This document shows positions 4,969-7,857 of a stretch of DNA of 7,857 nt, piece after piece. Each line of letters starts with the position of its first letter. The stretch's first letter is position 1. The DNA is taken from NCBI GenBank assembly GCA_004524385.1, contig SDNM01000063.1, positions 1 to 7,857 on the forward strand, given 5' to 3'. A program made the translations under genes and the position numbers. The notes under the pieces are model-generated. The model was not told the DNA's origin. It saw nothing but the letters and a program-made list of their open reading frames with translations, and made no database searches. The stretch comes from Promethearchaeota archaeon. GTDB lineage: Archaea; Asgardarchaeota; Lokiarchaeia; Sigyniarchaeales; SOKP01.

Positions 4969-6417
4969 ATGAAAATGAGTAAAAAACCAAATATTCTTAT
5001 AATTTTAAGTGATCAACTAAGGCGCCATGTGTTAAGCATTTATGGAGATCCAAATCTCTCAACACCAAATATTGATCACTTGGCAAAAGAAGGAGTTCGC
5101 TTTACAAATGCATGCTCTACATTTCCAATTTGTGTCCCTTTTCGCTTTACTTTGCAAACTGGGGAATATGCACATTCTCGTTTTGTTCCAGCTATTGAAT
5201 GGCGGATGTCTCCAGCTGAACGCACATTAGCTGATGAATTTAATGAAGCGGGATATCATACTATTTATATTGGAAAGTGGCATCTATATGGAGGCCACGC
5301 TCTTTTACCTAAACATTCTAATAAGAAAGCAAATAAAACCCCTGTCCCACCTGAACATCAGGGACGATGGCAGAAATGGTTAGGATTTGAAATTGCTAAT
5401 GATTTTTTTGATTGGTATTATTTTGAAGATGATGATCCCACACCTAAAAAGATAGATAGATATCAGACAGATGGTCTATTTGATCTTGCGATTGATTATT
5501 TAGGGAAGCAAGTTAATTCTGAGAAACCTTTCCTCTGTATATTATCTGTTGAACCACCTCATTTTCCTTTTGGTTATAAATTTGCTCCTGCTGATTTAGC
5601 TGAAAAATGGCGGAAAAAATCAATTATATTTCCCCCTAATTATGCCATTCAAGATAAGTATAAAGTACCGGGATTAAAAATTACAGAGGATCACCCTAAT
5701 TTTAATCAGAAGGATTCGATATACAGACTTAAGCAATATTATGCCATGGTCGAAAATCTTGATATAAATGTGGGACGTATGCTGGATTTTCTAAAAGAAA
5801 CTGGATTGAAAGAAGACACTATCGTTCTCTTTATGTCCGATCATGGTGAGATGGGAGGGGCTCATAATATTATAAATATTTTAAAAGATCATCCTTTTGA
5901 AGAATCTATCGGAATACCGCTAATAATCTACGATCCAAGGCGTTCTAAAGTAAGGATTAAAGTGATAAATGACTCCGTATGCGCTGAAGATCTATATCCA
6001 ACATTGCTAGGTCTGGCAGGAATAGATCTAAAAGATAAGAAGCCTGGAATGGATCTTACTCCTTTAATATATGGAGAAATTAGTAAACTTCCTCGTGAAG
6101 GCGTGATGCTGGAGTTCGTACACGATTTAAGAGTAGGTGCATTTTATCCTTACCATGAAGTATATTGGCGTGGATTTCGTACACAACGCTATAAGTATAC
6201 GGTTTTGGGTGATGCTAGCAGGGGAGGTAAGCCATGGCAATTTTTTGATCTTGAAAAAGATCCGTATGAAATGGAAAATCTCATAAACAATCCTGATTAT
6301 AAGAGTGAAATAATCCATCTTCATAAATTACTTCGCGATCAACTTGTAAAATCTCGTGATCATTATGTTTTAGCTCGTGCATACGGGATGGAAGGATTAA
6401 ATCTTTGGCGTCATTAA
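4969..6417 (+). CDS. Cytoplasmic sulfatase (arylsulfatase family, alkaline phosphatase fold)
   Basis: A 482-residue hydrolase of the formylglycine sulfatase family, which removes sulfate esters from sugars or aryl compounds. Key residues, numbered from the chosen start: D15 in ILSDQL (metal), C55 and R59 in CVPFRFTLQTG (the Cys to be turned into formylglycine), K103 and H105 in IGKWHLYGG, H198 in EPPHFP, D291/H292 in MSDHGEMGG, and K306. The motif is CxPxR but with F in place of the usual Ser; CxPxR is still enough for maturation enzymes in related proteins. With no signal peptide it should act inside the cell on imported sulfated compounds. The frame opens at a TTG (4930), but ATG 4969 or 4975 gives MKMSKKPNILIILSDQ, the usual family start. 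In-frame protein-like codons continue past the TAA. Substrate unknown. Confidence 0.9.
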   Translation: MKMSKKPNILIILSDQLRRHVLSIYGDPNLSTPNIDHLAKEGVRFTNACSTFPICVPFRFTLQTGEYAHSRFVPAIEWRMSPAERTLADEFNEAGYHTIYIGKWHLYGGHALLPKHSNKKANKTPVPPEHQGRWQKWLGFEIANDFFDWYYFEDDDPTPKKIDRYQTDGLFDLAIDYLGKQVNSEKPFLCILSVEPPHFPFGYKFAPADLAEKWRKKSIIFPPNYAIQDKYKVPGLKITEDHPNFNQKDSIYRLKQYYAMVENLDINVGRMLDFLKETGLKEDTIVLFMSDHGEMGGAHNIINILKDHPFEESIGIPLIIYDPRRSKVRIKVINDSVCAEDLYPTLLGLAGIDLKDKKPGMDLTPLIYGEISKLPREGVMLEFVHDLRVGAFYPYHEVYWRGFRTQRYKYTVLGDASRGGKPWQFFDLEKDPYEMENLINNPDYKSEIIHLHKLLRDQLVKSRDHYVLARAYGMEGLNLWRH

Positions 6418-6471
6418 CCTGAAAATATCTTAGCAATGTTTGAAGCAATTCATGAATATAATGAAAATTAA
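6418..6471 (+). other. In-frame extension beyond the sulfatase stop
   Basis: After TAA 6415-6417 the same frame continues for 17 codons, PENILAMFEAIHEYNEN, to a second TAA at 6469-6471. The stretch has a helix-like, coding-looking composition unlike the T- and A-rich spacer after it. It may be a former C-terminus cut off by a nonsense change in the sulfatase, or chance. TAA is not a known recoding codon in archaea (pyrrolysine uses TAG). Confidence 0.35.
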
Positions 6472-6578
6472 AAAAAAAATAAGGGTAGATAACAATTGAT
6501 TAAAAAGATTTTTATTAATTCTTATTTACATCTTATGTTAAATTATTACATTTTGTAGAATTATAACCATAAATTAAA

Positions 6579-6830
6579 TTAGTAGCGAAATTCTCGATAA
6601 GAATTTAATTGTGGAGGGGCTGCTTCTGTAATGACAACATTATTTGCTTGAGGTCCTTTTTGACCTTCAACAACTTCAAATTCTACCTTGTCATTTTCAT
6701 GTAGAGTCTTATATTTATCATCATCACCACTAATTGCGGAAAAATGAACAAAAACATCTCCTCCTTCATCGGAGGTTATAAATCCGTATCCCTTGCGGGA
6801 GTTGAACCATTTTACTATTCCATTTGTCAA
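6579..6830 (-). CDS. Cold-shock domain protein (CspA type)
   Basis: A small single cold-shock-domain protein that binds single-stranded RNA and DNA and likely acts as an RNA chaperone. Counting from the chosen start, it has 83 residues: TNGIVKWFN at 2-10, RNP1 KGYGFIT at 13-19, RNP2 VFVHFS at 26-31, and the NDKVEFEV and GPQANNV strands of the five-stranded OB barrel. A tail after the domain (QLNSYREFRY) is extra. No ATG is available. The frame opens at a TTG at 6842, but the TTG at 6830 gives MTNGIVKWFN, the standard family N-terminus. A TATA-like box at 6851-6860 lies about 25 bases before it, as expected for a leaderless transcript. The longer start (6842) would place the TATA box too close. 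Csp proteins are mainly bacterial but occur in some archaea, so the gene was probably acquired long ago. Confidence 0.9.
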   Translation of the reverse strand: MTNGIVKWFNSRKGYGFITSDEGGDVFVHFSAISGDDDKYKTLHENDKVEFEVVEGQKGPQANNVVITEAAPPQLNSYREFRY

Positions 6831-6850
6831 TTTTAAAACCAAATTTCTCT

Positions 6851-6860
6851 TTTATAAAAA
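6851..6860 (-). promoter_or_regulatory. Probable TATA box of the cold-shock gene
   Basis: Read on the minus strand the bases are TTTTTATAAA, centred about 25 bases upstream of the TTG at 6830. This spacing places transcription start at or near that codon. It supports the shorter start and a leaderless mRNA. No other TATA-like box fits the longer start as well. Confidence 0.45.
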
Positions 6861-7083
6861 ATTTTTTAGTTCAATTAGAACTGTTTAAGAAAATAATGCA
6901 AGAGTAATAAACTTTAATTTTTTCTGAATGTTGGAAAAAGTTTGAATTCAGTGAATAAAATAAATTTATTTAGTTTTTATTAAAAAGAATTTATCTTAAA
7001 ATTATAAAGTATATAAGGAAACCACTATTTTCTTAATAGATTATAAATAAATATTTCAAATTTAATTTTATTTTTAAAATTAC

Positions 7084-7102
7084 AATTCGCAAATTGCGAA
7101 TT
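7084..7102. promoter_or_regulatory. Perfect 19-bp palindrome in the csp/aIF1A divergent region
   Basis: AATTCGCAAATTGCGAATT is two exact 9-base arms around one central A. Its G+C-containing core (TTCGCAA) stands out in a very AT-rich 383-base gap (6843-7225) that holds no gene I can see. It lies 44 bases upstream of the aIF1A TATA box, so it is placed to bind a dimeric regulator acting on aIF1A. The binding protein is unknown. Confidence 0.5.
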
Positions 7103-7145
7103 TCTATTTGAAAGATGTTTTCGATTGTGTAGTACAAAACTTAAG

Positions 7146-7157
7146 TATTTATAAATA
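7146..7157 (+). promoter_or_regulatory. Probable TATA box of aIF1A
   Basis: TATTTATAAATA is a close match to the archaeal TATA consensus. It is centred about 75 bases upstream of the aIF1A ATG, so transcription would start near 7177 and leave a leader of roughly 50 bases. No Shine-Dalgarno-like site is visible before the ATG. Confidence 0.5.
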
Positions 7158-7225
7158 GAAATTTGATTTATTTTGTTAATCGGAATTATACTAATAATAA
7201 AGATATCATTTAGAGTAAATTAACT

Positions 7226-7615
7226 ATGCCAAAAAAGAAAAAGAGTAATCGAAAGAAACGTGGAAGAAGTCCTGGATCATATCAAACACCAGAAATAACT
7301 CGTGTAAGAATGCCATATAGAAAAAATGGTGAGATGTTTGCGAGAGTGGTAGATATTTATGGTCAAGAAAGAATGGGTGTTTTTTGTGAAGATGGAAAGC
7401 ATAGAGTAGGAAGGATTAGAGGCAAAATTAAAAAAAGAGTATGGATAAGAAAAGGAGATTTAATTATAATCAATCCTTGGGCATTTGAAACAGAAATTAA
7501 AGGTAAAAAAGAGAAATGTGAAATTTCATGGAGATATTTAAAACATGAAGTCTCATGGATAAAACGTAATAATAGACTTCCTCAAATATTAAAGTTAGAT
7601 AATATTTCCATCTGA
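7226..7615 (+). CDS. eif1A: Archaeal translation initiation factor 1A (aIF1A)
   Basis: A 129-residue OB-fold protein, homologous to eukaryotic eIF1A and bacterial IF1. It binds the A site of the small ribosomal subunit and helps assemble the initiation complex. A lysine/arginine-rich N-terminal tail (2-14, PKKKKSNRKKRGR) is followed by TRVRMPYRKNGEMFARVVDI (25-44), the CEDGKHRVGRIRGKIKKRVW region (54-73), and GDLIIINPWAFE (78-89), all hallmark stretches of the family. SWRYLKHEVSWIKRN (101-115) forms the C-terminal helix region. It is about 15-25 residues longer than many archaeal versions, through a longer basic tail and a C-terminal extension. The ATG start is supported by the MPKKK beginning common in the family. 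It is transcribed away from csp, with a TATA box and a palindrome upstream. Confidence 0.93.
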   Translation: MPKKKKSNRKKRGRSPGSYQTPEITRVRMPYRKNGEMFARVVDIYGQERMGVFCEDGKHRVGRIRGKIKKRVWIRKGDLIIINPWAFETEIKGKKEKCEISWRYLKHEVSWIKRNNRLPQILKLDNISI

Positions 7616-7664
7616 AAGAGTTCTATTTAATTTATTAAATTAGATTCGGAAGATTAACAACTGT

Positions 7665-7857
7665 TTAATTAGGATATGAGGTTTTAAAGAAGTATTTCCC
7701 GGAATTAATCTTTAAACATAAAGTTTTATTTTCAAAACTCAAGATTTTAATTTCCTTAGATTCCTGAATAGGTATTTCATCCTCATAAGCAGTTTCTGCA
7801 CTTTCAGCAGGTAAAAATATCGTAGCGGTTGTATTAGCCGGAATTGAAACTTCAAGA
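7665..7857 (-). CDS. C-terminal end of an alpha-L-rhamnosidase-like glycoside hydrolase (partial)
   Basis: An open minus-strand frame enters from the right edge and ends at TAA (7665-7667), giving the last 63 residues. The end reads LEVSIPANTTATIFLPAESA, then DEIPIQESKEIKIL, then LCLKINSGKYFFKTS. This fits the beta-sandwich domain that closes bacterial GH78 alpha-L-rhamnosidases, where the pattern is V-x-I-P-x-N-T-T-A-T-x-x-L-P followed by x-x-G-S-G-x-Y-x-F. If the rest is present, the enzyme would release rhamnose from polysaccharides or glycosides. The catalytic domain is outside the window, so activity cannot be judged. It converges on aIF1A, with a 49-base gap containing an AT-only 7-base inverted repeat (7625-7640). 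Confidence 0.7.
   Translation of the reverse strand, partial: LEVSIPANTTATIFLPAESAETAYEDEIPIQESKEIKILSFENKTLCLKINSGKYFFKTSYPN

Noticed and set aside
5042..5230. Plus-strand frame inside the sulfatase, and a minus-strand one at 6127-6324
   Set aside because: Both sit inside the sulfatase coding region, which carries all catalytic motifs in its own frame.
6457..6471. Similarity of TATAATGAAAATTAA after the sulfatase to the 21-bp repeat at 2156 and 3020
   Set aside because: Only about ten AT-rich bases match; this is expected by chance in such DNA.
7625..7640. ATTTAAT/ATTAAAT inverted repeat between the convergent aIF1A and rhamnosidase-like genes as a bidirectional terminator
   Set aside because: The stem is AT-only and seven bases long, with no T tract following in either direction; too weak to call.

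Overview
The window looks like AT-rich archaeal DNA, most likely from an Asgard archaeon of the Lokiarchaeia type. Sampled coding lines of the toxin-antitoxin and cold-shock genes count about 28-30% G+C. The archaeal signs are a translation initiation factor aIF1A, TATA-like boxes about 25 nt upstream of start codons (leaderless arrangement) rather than Shine-Dalgarno sites, and two PIN toxin-antitoxin pairs. The Lokiarchaeal hint is a large zinc-ribbon/leucine-rich-repeat protein whose middle part resembles Asgard LRR proteins I know. The taxonomic placement is inference.

Left part (1-3000): accessory DNA. Three minus-strand units lie in a row: a SAM-dependent methyltransferase, a UPF0175/DUF3368-PIN pair, and an AbrB/PIN pair. 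Just 3' of each unit, on the opposite strand, sits a copy of the same gene tail. The tail encodes the end of an unidentified protein (consensus PDSLDFYMEMKDKLQ then stop). One copy runs off the left edge, one is preceded by 25 further codons, and two are short fragments. This recurring tail at cassette boundaries is the most unusual structure in the window. It suggests repeated insertion at, or recombination through, the 3' end of one gene. The AbrB/PIN unit also lies between near-identical 21-bp direct repeats, and its promoter carries an 8-bp inverted repeat around the TATA box.

Middle part (3000-6580): the zinc-ribbon/LRR gene, then a small desulforedoxin-like Cys-rich gene whose first codons are out of frame with the rest, then a cytoplasmic sulfatase. 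The sulfatase has a CVPFR active-site motif and a possible premature stop: 17 more protein-like codons follow in frame.

Right part (6580-7857): a cold-shock protein of bacterial type (minus strand, probably a leaderless TTG start), a divergent intergenic region with a perfect 19-bp palindrome, aIF1A (plus strand), and the C-terminal end of an alpha-L-rhamnosidase-like protein entering from the right on the minus strand.

The genes do not form one pathway. The toxin-antitoxin pairs, methyltransferase and repeated tails look like a mobile or recombining island. aIF1A and the cold-shock protein are housekeeping. The sulfatase and the rhamnosidase-like end could both act on sulfated plant or algal polysaccharides, but they are not in an operon. 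No tRNA, rRNA, CRISPR array or transposase gene was seen.
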